Program-made: the position numbers and the translations under genes | In this document: positions 47,228-56,315 of the stretch, piece after piece | How the letters are laid out: each line of letters starts with the position of its first letter | Position numbering within the stretch: position 1 is the stretch's first letter | Assembly (NCBI GenBank): GCA_037783415.1 | Contig: JAZGTN010000149.1 | Coordinates: 1 to 64,000 of the forward strand | Length of the DNA stretch: 64,000 bases | Direction of reading: 5' to 3' | Source of the DNA: Leptasterias polaris | Taxonomy: Eukaryota > Echinodermata > Asteroidea > Forcipulatida > Asteriidae | The notes under the pieces: model-generated | What the model saw: the letters and a program-made list of their open reading frames with translations, nothing else | Database searches by the model: none | What the model was told of the DNA's origin: nothing

Positions 47228-50200
47228 GGGGGGGAGTTGTACCCAGTGACTGACCTTGATGATTTTGTTGACCTCAGCTTCTCTGTACAGTGATAACATA
47301 GGCACTTTGAGATCCATGAAGTTCATTGCATTGCCTTCAGGATTCCACTTTACGCGACAATCACCGTACTCACTGCCATTGTTGTAATGTCCTAATGCAA
47401 TTCAAACAAGTAGCACACATTTCAAAAATAAACTTATTGCACAACTTTTGTAAACAAGCAATAGACTACCTGTACATGTAGTAGACCAGTCTAGTAATCT
47501 ACTAAGGTTGTGGTGTTCTTGGATTAACAGCCATGTAACAATGTATCATTCAAATCCTGAGGGCCTGTTGTCAATACATGGGTATATAAACTCACTTACC
47601 AAAGTGTTGATTAGGACACTTGTGATCTGGAGAGAAGAAGAAGTCCTTTTCTTGGCTAATGCTTGAGTTAATGTCAATGACTAAAATGCCTGCTATTTTC
47701 TCAGAGTCCATTAGTTTCATAATGTTAGCACTGAAACATAAAAACATTCCATACAACATTACTCAATTTATTAACAATACCTTCTGATTTTTGGTAGCTT
47801 AATTTCATTCATTAAAAAATGGTCAACAATTACGACTTAAATAAAATATTGTAAAAAAAAGGAGCACTTCAAGTGAATCATCAAACATCTTGTAGATTAA
47901 AATTATTTGTATGAGAAAGGTGTGCCCCAAAAACTCATTACAACTTGCTGAATCAACATTATAAGCACATGAACAAGTACCATCCATGACAAAACTTTCA
48001 TTTATTCTTTTCTCACAATAGTGACAATCTGATGATTGAGTTTTTATAGGTTGGATTTGATGGTTGCATCATGGGCTTATAAACAATAACAAGATAATAA
48101 GAATGAACATACACAGTCTTAACTCAATATTTTATCACATCATTGTTTGATGGTGCTAAACTGGTCAGTTTTAAAATCACAGAGGAAATTACGGTCAACA
48201 TATATAAACTTAAGTAATTTTGCCATCCTTTATTTGTATTATTTTATGTTAATTAAATCAGGCTTTAAACAAGAAAAGGACAAATATAAGACAATCAAAA
48301 ATAAACAGAAGTCCAGGAACTGCCAAAGAGTGAACCAAATCACTATCTAAAAGAGCAATCTTTGTGGTAACACTGTGTCCAAAATCTCTGAAATGAATTG
48401 CTTTGGTTGGTTGGTGCAACAATATAAACTTTCAATCACTATGACCTGATCATCTTCAGATAAAGTCCTGTCAAGTCTTCATATTCAGAACCACCATAAC
48501 TCAATTTGAGATTATTGATGTGGTCTTACCATACAATGGACCTCACTTAAGACAAAGTTTCAAATCCAACATACAGAGTGTATATAGTAAATCTTACAAT
48601 GCAAGAAGTTTACATTTAAGCACAAATTTGAGTCCTTTCAAACTGTTTTGACTGTAACTCTTTATCACAGAGAGCTTATTATTATTGTTAGACAGATTTT
48701 TATGAGACCCATTTATGTAACACTTTTAGGGTTTCAAGGTGCTGTGGTTTATTCAGCAGCCACTACCAGAAACACAGGGGCAAACTTCTTCTCTTAGCGA
48801 TACATGTAACTGGGCACACCAATAATGGTCAAGTGTCTTGCTTTAAAAAGACACAAGTATCAAGACCGTGACTCGAACGCACACTCTGCTGATTAGAAAC
48901 ACCAGAGCTTGAGTTTAGTGCACTTTAAATACAACAACAACTTGTTAGGATACAATAAGGACTTACTAATTAAAGACTTGTGGTTCCATGAGAGGTATAT
49001 ATGGCTGATGAGGACCAGTGTCTATTACCCACTGTACATCGGAGTCATTGGCCATGTAATGAATCACACCAGTGTTTCCATAAAAATCACCTACGAAACA
49101 AATTGCAAGACAGTTATATAAATCAATGTACAGGCTTCTTTTGTTTGACATTACAGATATTGATGATGGAGGAGGTATCCAGATTATTACAATATACACT
49201 TTATAAATGGTTTCTTTTGATCCCATTGGGCATTCAATACATTTACAAGAAATTGCATAATTTCTAAAATAAAATACCTACAGTTGATTTATTACATTTA
49301 CCAGCAAATAAAGACAAATGTTCACTATTGGCATCAAAATTCAAACTTTAATAATCAATTTCAAACTTTGTGAGTTACATATGAATGGTGTCCGGTACCT
49401 TGATCGGAAACATTTGAATGCTCAGACACCACTCAAAGCTAACATGCAAGCAGCTTACCTAAAAAAACTCAGGCCGTGTCCGAATTGGTGACTTCGGCTA
49501 CAGCTACGGCTAGATCAGCGCGTCTGTCAGTGTTGAAGGATAGGCAGACGCGCGCGCCCTACATTAGCTGTAGCTGTAGCCAAAGTCGCCGTTTCGGACA
49601 CGGCCTAAATTACATTTTGGATATTGTTGTTTATCAAGTAAAAGTTTTGTCTATTGTATTGCATGCAGCGTTGTAGCCACGCCGGTCGGCGCCGGTCGGG
49701 TGTAACCGGCATTTGCTATTGCCGACCGCCACACAGACTAGATGAACATCCTACCGACCGGCACAAAATGCAACAAAGTTACAATAAAATGAACTACCTC
49801 TTTTACACAGTCGATCGCTTGTTCAGTTTGAACGGTAAACTTGTTTTTCCCCAGTTGTCAATGATTAAATAAAACACATTTTCAACCCAAAGGAAGCAGA
49901 CAGTTGGATGTCCTTTTCTTTAATGTTAGCCCCAGACAGCTGGACACTATCCAGACATGTCAGGGAGAATGATAATTGACCCTCCAATTGAGACCCAATT
50001 ACTCTTATCTATAATCCTCTGCAGTTTGTTACACAATTGTTTTAGTTTGCAATACTCTTGCTTCACTCAAAAGACAAGCCGCATGTGTGGTGTCTTTGTA
50101 GCTAATCCTCTACAGTTGTTATACAATTGTTTTACTTTGTAATACTCTTGCTTTACTCCAAAGCAGCCGCGTGCGCGGTGTCTGTGTGGTGTTGTGACCT

Positions 50201-53200
50201 GATTTTGTGACTCTTCGGAGTGGGTTTCGTGTTCTTTTAAACCTGGAAAGTGTGTTGACATCTGCTGGCTTTTAGATTTAATGTTTGTTTTTTAATAAGA
50301 TATGATTTATTAACATTTTATTCATGCAAATTGTTCCATCGGGTTTACCACCCATGGGGAAACCCTTGGCCATTTTTCAAAATAGTATTTTTTGGTAAAT
50401 TGCTTTTTTCAGAGTACAACTAATAGTTTATTTATAGCCTTCAGGCCTTTGTTAAAATAACATGTTTGGCCTTTGTGCTCTATCTACTGGCTTTGGAGCC
50501 CTCCAAAATTTTGTTTGCTCCAAGACCAAAGTGGCCTTGCCCTAAAAATGTTGAAGCCTATTGAAACTGTAATGAAGTTTTAACTAACAGATTTACATAC
50601 CTTAAAATGCATTACAAAAATCATGTCTCAGAAAACCCATACAAATCCATTTTTAAAGCAGTAAAATTAAAAGCTTCGCTCTATTTTGATTGTAAATTAG
50701 CCGGCACTCAAAAAGTTCTAGCTACAACCCTGATTGCATGTCAACGTTTTGGGAGTGCACCACGCAGGCCTCAAACTTCCAGGCGGCCACGACGGCCATG
50801 GCCGTCGGTGCCCTTGTTACTGGCCGGGGTGCCCCTCCAAAAATCACCTTCCTCAAAGCCATAATTGCCGTGCCCTTAATTCCCTTTGGCCGTGGTGCCC
50901 TTTTAAATAGAAGTTAAATACATTATCAGTGTTGTTCAGAAGCACCAGCTGCCGCGATTTTTCGGAATATTTTTTACACAGTTGTCAATGATTACGAAAA
51001 AACAAACTTTTCTACACAGACGAAGCCAACAGTTTGAGATCCTTTTCTTTATTTAATGTTGGCCCCAGACACTATCCAGGCATCACCTGGGAGAATGATT
51101 GACACTCCTATTGAGACCCAATTACTCTTATCTTAATCCTCTACAGTTTGTTATACAATTGGTACTCTTGCTTCACTCAAAAGACTAGCTGCTTGCATGT
51201 GGTGTCTTTGTGGTTTTGTGACCTGGTTTTGTGACTTATAGGAGGAGTGGATGTTGTGTTATTTTTAACCTGGAAAGTGTGTTGACATCTGGTGGCTTAC
51301 AGTTTTACAGTTTGTTTATGAATAAGATGTGATTTATCAATATTTTATTCATGCGAATTGTTTCATTGGGTTAACCACCCATAGGGGAACCTCTGGCCAA
51401 TTTTTCCAATTCATATTTTTTTAATTTTGTGTAAAAAACTTTTAGGGTAACTAAAAGTGTTATTTTTTATTTACAACTAATTATTTATTGATGGCCTTCG
51501 TGCCTTTTTTAAAATTGCCTTTTTGGCCTTGGTGCCCAATCTACTGGCCTTGGTGCCCCCCAAAATGTGGCTTGCTCCAAGGCCAAAGTGGCCTTGCCCT
51601 AAAAATGATGAAGTTTGAGGCCTGACCTTGTGTTGGAATCTTGTGCATAAACAAACATAAACAGTATGCTGGGTCCAGGCCAATCCACAAGAGAAGACAT
51701 GAATTATGTTTAAATGATGATATCCCATAATTGTTTTTTCAAATGAGGGCCATTTGAAAAGAGGATAAGTGAGAAGCCAAACCAATCTTACTTGTGCATC
51801 CTATCTGATGTGTTGCATTGAATCTCCTCACACATGGAGAAAAGCTCTTAATATCAGTGTAGATCATATCTTGTGTTTTCCTTGCTGACACTGTAAACAA
51901 AAATATACAAAAGACATTGAGTGGTATAATATGATTATTAAACTTAAAGTGGGAATCTGTGTAGGGAACTACACTATCACCATTGCACAGGTTCATAGAC
52001 AACCCTCCTGCAGCTAATTTCACAAAACTTTACGCCATGGCGTAAGTCTACTTGCGCAACATTTATGGCGTAAGTTGTGCCACGAAGTTATGATCGATTT
52101 CACGAAAGTTAGCCATGTCTGAAAGTGGCACAAGTCTGAAAGTTACGCCACAAAAATTGCGCAACTTACGCACTTGATTTTGATGGCGTAAGTCAGTATT
52201 TAATTGTGCAAGTTGATAAACTGCCAACAGTACAACGTGTTTTACTCGGGTAGGCTACACTATCCTCAGGAATTGACGTTATTTCAGTGCTTAGTGAAAG
52301 ATGCTGCATTCTTTCTTTTCTGTAGCGACTCAAAAAAACCAAAAACATTTGTCAGCCATTGGTTTTCAAGTAATTTTTACGATTAAAAACAAACAAGTTT
52401 ATTACTTTTTTATTGTTCAAAGTTGCGCAGCTACGGCAAGTTTTGTAATATGCAATTTAAGGAAGTGGCGCAGCTGCGCAACATTTACATGGCGTAATTT
52501 TAAGACATGGCGCAAGTGACGCACTTCTTTCGTGAAATCGGCCGCTGGACTTTGTAGGGGGGCGACTGTGTCGGGGGCGCCTCTGTCAGGGGGCGACTTC
52601 GTGAGGGGCAACATTGAGAGGGGGCGAGTTTGTATGTGACTGTGAGGGGGCGACTTTGCTAAGGGGCGACTTTGTTGTGGGCGACTTTGTTGTGGGCGAC
52701 TTTGCTAGGGGGCGACTTGATTGGTTTCCCTTTTTCCCTAGGACTCGTCGTCGTAGGAGTATTGACTAATGTATTGTGAGGCATATATGCATCACGACAT
52801 ATGAAGCTCAATTCCGAGCTTTTTTAGATGGCATAACCATGCACGTTTATTTCTTGATTGGGTTCCTCCATGTTATTGTTGAAAGGGGGGGAGGGTTCAT
52901 CACCCTAACCCTAACCCTTCCCCTAACCCTACCCCTAACCTTACCCCTAACCCTACCCATCACCCTCCCCTAACCCTACCCCTCACCCTAACCCTACCCC
53001 TCACCCAACCCTAGCCCCAATTAGGGCCAATCCACTCTGTATCCTTGGCCCTAGCGCGACTGCAAACCTACATGTATTCTTGTGCCCCATTGAGATTTGA
53101 ATCTGCAAAGATCTGCATCATGAAACTTACCGATTGAGTGCCAATATACTTGTAAATAGCCGGACAGGTGGAATTCGTTTAAAAAACATCACAGATTTTG

Positions 53201-54165
53201 AGGGAAAATTGATTGCTTTTCGTGTCACGATTGTGAATTTTTGTTCACATACATACACCTTGCGCGAAAACCATGATTTGTCTGGTTCCCTCAACAACTC
53301 CACAACATTTATACGATCAACTGCTGTAATTTAATGGGGACCAGACTGATTTACTCAGCATTAGTCTGGTCCAACAAGATCGTAAACAGTTGATCGTATA
53401 AATGTTGTGGAGTTGTTGAGGGAACCAGACAAATCATGGTTTACGCGCAAGGTGTTATGTGAACAAAAATTCACAACCGCGATGCGAAAAGCAATCAATT
53501 TTCCCTCAAAATCTGTGATGTTTTTTAAACGAATATCACCTGTCCGGCTATTTACAAGTATATTGGCACTCAATCGGTAAGTTTCAAGATGCAGATCTTT
53601 GCAGATCAAGGGGGCACAAGATTAGGTTTGCAGTCGTGCTAGGGCCAAGGATACAGAGTGGATTGGCCCTAATTGGGGCTAACCCAACCCCAAACCCTCA
53701 CCAGGTGAACCCTCACCCCTCCTATCCAGTGACCCTCACCGTCTCGTGGTTGTGGCTTCATATGTATGAAGCCACACAACCACGCCATTGTAATTTGCGT
53801 GGTTGTGGCAGGGAATATGTCAGTTCGTAATTTCGACTTGTGTAGTTCGTTGTACTGTGGACCCCAATATCTTTTTATAGATTCAAAAAGGGAAAAAGAA
53901 AGAAGACTCTTAGTAACAAACACCCTTGTATACTTACTCTAACCTTTTCTTTTTCTGATTTGTGGCTCCAATTCCAATTAATATTTTAATTATATATATA
54001 TATATTTTGTTTTATAAATACAAATATTTAGGAAGGATGGAGTGGAGGGTTGGTTATTTATCATGATTATTTGGATTTTTAATTAAATGAACTTTACTTA
54101 CCAATGAGTACAAACTGCATCAGTACAAAAAAAGCATGTGACATTCTGGCAACTAAGGTTTTCAT
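32151..54165 (-). CDS. NCSTN: Nicastrin, gamma-secretase subunit (complete, 16 exons, 702 aa)
   Basis: Type I membrane glycoprotein; the large extracellular subunit of gamma-secretase, which cleaves Notch, APP and other stubs. Exons 5' to 3' on the minus strand: 54165-54102, 51890-51792, 49090-48967, 47730-47600, 47391-47255, 46661-46517, 45791-45685, 44311-44150, 40127-39909, 39654-39482, 37954-37873, 37342-37244, 34360-34273, 33669-33503, 32757-32548, 32252-32151. All junctions are GT-AG and in phase, giving 703 codons with the stop (human about 709 aa). Visible: signal peptide at residues 1-22 (FFVLMQFVLI), CVRRFNATHQIGC, GVIHYMANDSDVQWV, TCMRRTQQATN, the DYIGS motif at 327-331 preceded by a Glu equivalent to the discussed human Glu333, STEYSTWTESQW, and one transmembrane helix at about 670-690 (LIFSLGMIVLLVSLLLSYFL) with a short cytosolic tail. 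The gene spans 22 kb because its introns are swollen by repeats. It converges on PKNOX. Confidence 0.97.
32253..33502. other. Nicastrin introns 15 and 14 (around exon 32548-32757)
   Basis: Apart from the exon at 32548-32757, this contains a 67-bp direct duplication (about 32845-32983) with an internal hairpin (AGGACTGTT/AACAGTCCT). The rest is AT-rich with no other feature recognised. Confidence 0.7.
32845..32983 (+). repeat. 67-bp direct duplication with internal hairpin
   Basis: Two nearly identical copies of CTTGACATAGGACTGTTTCT ... GTCCTGACTGATGGATCAAT. Each copy can pair AGGACTGTTTCTGTG with CAGAGGAACAGTCCT. Confidence 0.9.
34390..36570. mobile_element. Large foldback structure in nicastrin intron 12
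   Basis: A left arm at about 34400-34730 is repeated inverted on the right, in two pieces. The outer part (CAAATTTGCTCAAATT, ACAAGCT, CCCTTTCT, ACCATAAATC) pairs with 36365-36560. The inner part (GGTGTTTT, GAGGTATGATGACCTCTTGA) pairs with 35180-35345. The right arm is split by the insertion at 35336-36365. The left arm starts about 30 bp from nicastrin exon 13's acceptor. The interior includes tandem AAAGGTCAAAGT units. Confidence 0.75.
35336..36365. mobile_element. Element inserted in the right arm of the foldback (about 1 kb)
   Basis: The ends AGATGCCAACATTG and ATGTTGGCATCT are inverted repeats. The sequence between them (CpG-richer at 35930-36220) has no counterpart in the left arm, so it reads as a later insertion. 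Flanks CCAATATC and GCAATACC agree at 6 of 8 positions, a possible 8-bp hAT-type duplication. No long frame of clear coding character. Confidence 0.55.
38079..38291. mobile_element. piggyBac-like MITE, copy 2
   Basis: Starts CCCTCTTGCTGTCTGA, ends AACAGTAGGAGGG and is flanked by TTAA on both sides (38075-38078, 38292-38295). It is an inverted, longer relative of 7450-7598, sharing TGTGCACAGTTGTGCC, CATACACAACTTTGGCAG and CAAATGGTTGGTCAACTCAC. The extra length is an internal stretch at about 38098-38160. Confidence 0.8.
38925..39205 (+). repeat. Composite tRNA-derived SINE, copy B
   Basis: Best-preserved copy of the family at 8478-8745. The 5' part has CCCAGGTTGTATCGTATACT. The tRNA-like head has GGGCTAGATAGCTCAGTTGG (box A) and GTTGGTTCAAATCCCGCTCT (box B), ending CTAGTC. 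The tail is CAGTTTCCCTTGTGGTTTGT. T-stem mismatches and the attached flanks, which are shared with other copies, argue for a SINE rather than a working tRNA gene. It lies in nicastrin intron 10. Confidence 0.8.
40392..40515. mobile_element. Small palindromic element (124 bp)
   Basis: The ends GTCTTAAACGGCCATTTAAA and GGTTTTAACGGCCGTTTAAG are inverted repeats around a GGTTGTGGTTGTGGCTGTGG core. No target duplication is evident. Located in nicastrin intron 8, just left of the 46-bp satellite. Confidence 0.6.
40589..43762 (+). repeat. 46-bp satellite array (69 copies) inside nicastrin intron 8
   Basis: A near-identical head-to-tail array of a 46-bp unit containing CGGTCATGCAACCACACTCC, AATAAGACTGCCTAAACTGC and TTAACA. 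The first unit starts ACTCGGTC, the last ends in TGCTTGAG, and one unit near 43691 has CTGCAATAAG for CTCCAATAAG. The length is 69.0 units. It accounts for most of the 4.0 kb intron between exons 44150-44311 and 39909-40127. Confidence 0.97.
44477..45386. mobile_element. CAGGCCTCAAACTTC-ended DNA transposon, copy 1 (910 bp)
   Basis: Perfect 15-bp terminal inverted repeats, CAGGCCTCAAACTTC and its complement, flanked by the direct repeat CAGAGT (44471-44476 and 45387-45392). The interior has GCCACGACGGCCATGGCCGT, TGGCCTTGGTGCCC and CTTGCCCTAAAAATGTTGAA. No transposase frame. A close relative lies at 50765-51624. The CAG start is hAT-like, but the duplication visible here is 6 bp, not 8. Confidence 0.85.
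45440..45675 (+). repeat. Degenerate GGTTATTGATTTTGAAAA repeat
   Basis: About 12 imperfect units of 15-21 bp around GGTTATTGATTNTGAAAA, ending a few bases from nicastrin exon 45685-45791. The open frames of Leu/Ile/Lys-rich or Asn/Ile/Lys-rich peptides on either strand are artefacts of the repeat. Confidence 0.85.
45792..46516. other. Nicastrin intron 6 with a short tandem repeat and a SINE
   Basis: Contains three copies of a 27-bp unit (AGAGAAAATAACACCATCAG) at about 45800-45875 and the tRNA-like SINE at 46320-46470. Nothing else was recognised. Confidence 0.75.
46320..46470 (+). repeat. tRNA-derived SINE, copy C (3' half only)
   Basis: AGGGTTAAATAGTTCAGTTG, then GGTTCAAATCCAGCTCTAGT, then a tail with ACCCAGTTAGTTTCCCTTTG. 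Same tRNA-like module and tail as 38925-39205, but without the upstream 5' part. Confidence 0.75.
47196..47234 (+). repeat. (GT)n(G)n microsatellite beside a nicastrin splice donor
   Basis: A short GT run passes into an almost pure run of about 24 G (ending GGGGAG). It starts about 20 bp inside the intron from the donor of nicastrin exon 47255-47391; in the transcript it is a C tract followed by CA repeats. Assembly length may be unreliable here. Confidence 0.95.
47731..48714. other. Nicastrin intron 3, left part
   Basis: AT-rich, between the acceptor of exon 47600-47730 and the SINE at 48715. No other gene or repeat was recognised. Confidence 0.6.
48715..48930 (-). repeat. tRNA-Leu-derived SINE, copy 1
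   Basis: Read on the minus strand, the 5' end matches the family at 55745-55870: an anticodon-loop-like CTCAAGCTCTGGTG, then GCAGAGTGTGCGTTCGAGTC (box B), then about 110 bp of body towards 48715. In nicastrin intron 3. Confidence 0.7.
49473..49606. mobile_element. GGCCGTGTCC-ended MITE (about 134 bp)
   Basis: The ends AGGCCGTGTCCGAATTGGTG and GTCGCCGTTTCGGACACGGC are inverted repeats; the inner parts also match (GGCTACAGCTACGGCTA/TAGCTGTAGCTGTAGCC). A partial relative (AGTCCGAATATAGCTACGGC) lies at about 60046-60150. No clear target duplication. Confidence 0.8.
49666..50732. mobile_element. hAT-like non-autonomous element (1067 bp) with 8-bp duplication
   Basis: Flanked by the exact direct repeat ATTGCATG (49658-49665 and 50733-50740). 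The ends CAGCGTTGTAGC and CAGGGTTGTAGC (inverted) fit a hAT element. The interior from about 49845 to 50556 is homologous to the CAGGCCTC family at 44477 and 50765 (TTGTCAATGATTA, GACACTATCCAG, CTTGCCCTAAAAATGTTGAA), but the outer parts (CCGGTCGGCGCCGGTCGGG) are different. Confidence 0.82.
50765..51624. mobile_element. CAGGCCTCAAACTTC-ended DNA transposon, copy 2 (860 bp)
   Basis: Same ends and interior as 44477-45386, with a shorter middle. It sits only 24 bp from the right duplication of the hAT-like element at 49666-50732. Flanks ACCACG and ACCTTG are only partly alike, so its duplication has decayed or differs. No coding capacity. Confidence 0.83.
52017..52538. mobile_element. TIR element with ATTTCACRAAA ends (522 bp)
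   Basis: The left end ATTTCACAAAACTTTACGCC is matched inverted by the right end, which finishes TTCTTTCGTGAAAT. CGTAAGT and TTGCGCAAC words recur between them. An extra internal copy of the terminus (GATTTCACGAAAGTTAGCC) sits at about 52088-52107. In nicastrin intron 1. No coding capacity. Confidence 0.75.
52555..52735 (+). repeat. Degenerate GGGGCGACTTTG repeat
   Basis: About ten imperfect GC-rich units (GGGGCGACTTTGT, GGGCGACTTTGCTA) in otherwise AT-rich intron. They border the telomere-like tract and the palindrome. Confidence 0.8.
52895..53010 (+). repeat. Interstitial telomere-like tract (CCCTAA variants)
   Basis: CCCTAACCCTAACCC and variants (CCCCTAACCCTACC, CACCCTAACC) run for about 115 bp. 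A more degenerate C-rich counterpart (AACCCAACCCCAAACCCTCA) follows the palindrome at about 53683-53735. Confidence 0.85.
53010..53685. repeat. Large palindrome, about 325-bp arms
   Basis: The left arm 53010-53335 (GGGCCAATCCACTCTGTATC, ACTTACCGATTGAGTGCCAA, ACAACTCCACAACATTTATA) is repeated inverted at about 53365-53685 around a roughly 30-bp centre that itself pairs (GACCAGACTGA/TAGTCTGGTC). The arms are over 90 percent alike by eye. Both arms give the same short open frame on opposite strands. In nicastrin intron 1. Confidence 0.88.
53740..54101. other. Nicastrin intron 1, 5' part
   Basis: Holds a short hairpin (GTGGCTTCATATGTATGAAG) at about 53749-53775 and an AT dinucleotide run near 53990-54005. 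It ends at the exon 1 donor. Confidence 0.6.
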
Positions 54166-55125
54166 TTTGACAATTTATTCACAGTTACACCTCGCAAATG
54201 TAAGTAACACTAACAGGAAAAATGAAGTAGGCACTCAACAATAAATTACAGAACCACACGACGAACCACCGACATCATTCACTTCCGTCTTCTTGTTGTA
54301 CACAACCTCTTCCCAAGCTTTTCGGCTATTTCGGACTATCGAGTAACTTAGAGCATGTACAAGCTCAAGGGAACGAGCAAAACAAACTGGTTTTGCGTAC
54401 GATCTGTATTTTGTTCACGCCACCAACAGCACAGCAGTGAATCCGTACACACGTACCAATGACAAAGTACACAGATTCAATCCAGCTTAGACTTGATTCC
54501 AAGTCTGTGATCGTGGTTTTTAGTCTACCTGCTGATAGCCAAAACATTATTGCCTAAAATAGCGCCCTCTTGTGAATTAACCTCAGTCATAAGTATGATA
54601 GCCAATCTGCTGCGGGAGTTTTGCGTGGCCGGCTGACATCCCATCCAGAGAAATAACCGCGATCTCAGACTTTAAGTTAAGTCTAAGTCTAGGCAGAGAG
54701 AGTGCGGCGGCAGGAGTCAAGTCGAATCTGTACTGTACTTTTTGCTGAGCTCAATAACACTGCACTGTGTGGTGATGATGGCTGGTTGATAAAATAAACA
54801 CAATTCACAAAGTTTAGTCGATCACCAAAGTAGTGTTGACCTGGATTCTAACACTACAGTAACAGTACACCATACGTCCACGCCACGTATATGTATATGT
54901 AGGTACGTCTTGCACATTTAAAAAGGGGCCAGTAATTTAACTTATAATCACTCTGATCTATTTATTTGTTATGTTTTTTATTGAAATTAAATTGATGCAT
55001 TCAGTCCTTTGTGAACTGCTTGACCTTGTTTGAACTTGATTGTGTTGGTCCAATCATGGAAGGAAATGGTCCAATCAATGTCATCCAATTCCAAGTTGAA
55101 GTCACCTTCAAGAAGAATCGTCAGG
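54166..55125. promoter_or_regulatory. Nicastrin 5' flank and divergent intergenic region
   Basis: Upstream of the nicastrin start (minus strand). An ETS-like ACTTCCG lies at about 54288-54294 and moderately CpG-containing sequence at 54240-54420. No TATA box at a convincing position. The next gene starts at about 56316 on the plus strand, so the two are head to head but more than 2 kb apart. Promoter location is inference. Confidence 0.35.
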
Positions 55126-55350
55126 GCCCAATATCATATAAAGCCTGTAATATTAAGTGTAAAAAAAAAAGTGTAAGCACAATAACTTGCTCATCCGCAC
55201 AGACAAGTATTGCTTAGCAGAAACAGGTTACCAGCCAAAATGACATACATTTTGCATTGAATGTTGGGACTGGTGCCCCACTCAATTTTTGCTTAGCAAA
55301 GAAATTTGTCAAACAGTAATTTCTGCTTAACAGCTTTATGAAATTGGGCC
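55126..55350. mobile_element. GGGCCCAAT-ended MITE (about 225 bp)
   Basis: The left end AGGGCCCAATATCATATAAA is matched inverted by the right end, AGCTTTATGAAATTGGGCCTT. The interior is AT-rich with TGCTTAGCA words. No coding capacity and no clear target duplication. Confidence 0.7.
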
Positions 55351-55404
55351 TTCACTCCTGAAAGTGTGGTTAATTGTGCTCCAGCTCTCATCATCAGTAG
55401 TTCT

Positions 55405-55690
55405 GTTTTGTCCCAACCCAACTTGACAATCGTCCCAACCCAACTTGACAATCGTCCCAACTATAGTTGGGACCGGTCCCAACTTGAGTGTTCAAGTTGG
55501 GGCGTCCCAACTGCCCAACTGTACGCCAATAGAGCTCAACAGGATAGCCTCCGCAACTCGGCACTTCGCTGGTACCCTGTACTATCCCAACTACAGTTGG
55601 GACGCCCCAACTGTAACACTCAAGTTGGGATCAGTCCCAACTATAGTTGGTGCGATTTTCAAGTTGGGGCGGAACACCTCTATTTTGAAA
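55405..55690. repeat. Inverted array of CCCAACT words
   Basis: Contains over a dozen copies of CCCAACT or its complement AGTTGGG, often as perfect local palindromes (CCCAACTATAGTTGGGA). The left half (55440-55525) and right half (55587-55672) are inverted copies of each other (CCCAACTTGAGTGTTC/AACACTCAAGTTGGG). A non-repetitive centre (about 55525-55587) separates them. Open frames here are incidental. Confidence 0.8.
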
Positions 55691-55744
55691 GACTGTCGGG
55701 ATAAGGTTTAAAACAAAAATAGTTTCTCTTTAGTAATACTACTA

Positions 55745-55870
55745 CTAGTACCATGGAGTGTCACAAGTGTCAAAACCGGGTCTCGAACCCACACTCTGCT
55801 GACCAGAAGCACCAGAGCTTGAGTCCGGTGCTCAATAACATAACCGCTTGACCATGACACGCCAGCAATG
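55745..55870 (-). repeat. tRNA-Leu-derived SINE head, copy 2
   Basis: On the minus strand: GGCGTGTCATGGTCAAGCGG (box A region), a loop with CTCAAGC (Leu CAA-like anticodon), and GTGGGTTCGAGACCCGGTTT (box B). It resembles a whole tRNA-Leu with a long variable arm. The shared form at 48715-48930 and the changed acceptor stem suggest a SINE head, though an actual tRNA gene is not excluded. Confidence 0.6.
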
Positions 55871-56315
55871 AATAGAAGTTAGCAATCACTTTACAAGGAA
55901 CAGTGAGTCGCGTCCAAAGTCATTCAAGAACTTGAAGAATCCTTGGTTCCTTCAATTCTCAAGATTAGTAGTTAGAAAGTCAAGTTGAAGCAAATGCATC
56001 AAAGTGCATCATAAGTCATACTGGAATCAAGACAAACAATACTGTGTAGAAATGGATACAGAAAGAACCTTTGAATCTGAAGCATTCTGCTGACATTATT
56101 TATATCAATGGTGTTAACTTGATATATGTAATCAATACAAAGACTTGAATACTTTCTATGGATGGTTGCTTATAGTTTAACTACAATGTCAAAAGCTTAG
56201 TTTGTGAAGTTTTATGTGTTCATGGGATTGATCTTTGTTTGTATGATCTTCGTTTGTTTGTATGATCTTCCTGTCACTTCAAGGGAACTCGTCAAACTCC
56301 CACAAGGGGATATAA

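Noticed and set aside
53134..53609. Two similar 66- and 82-codon genes on opposite strands
   Set aside because: They are the same sequence in the two arms of a palindrome, with no start or splice support.
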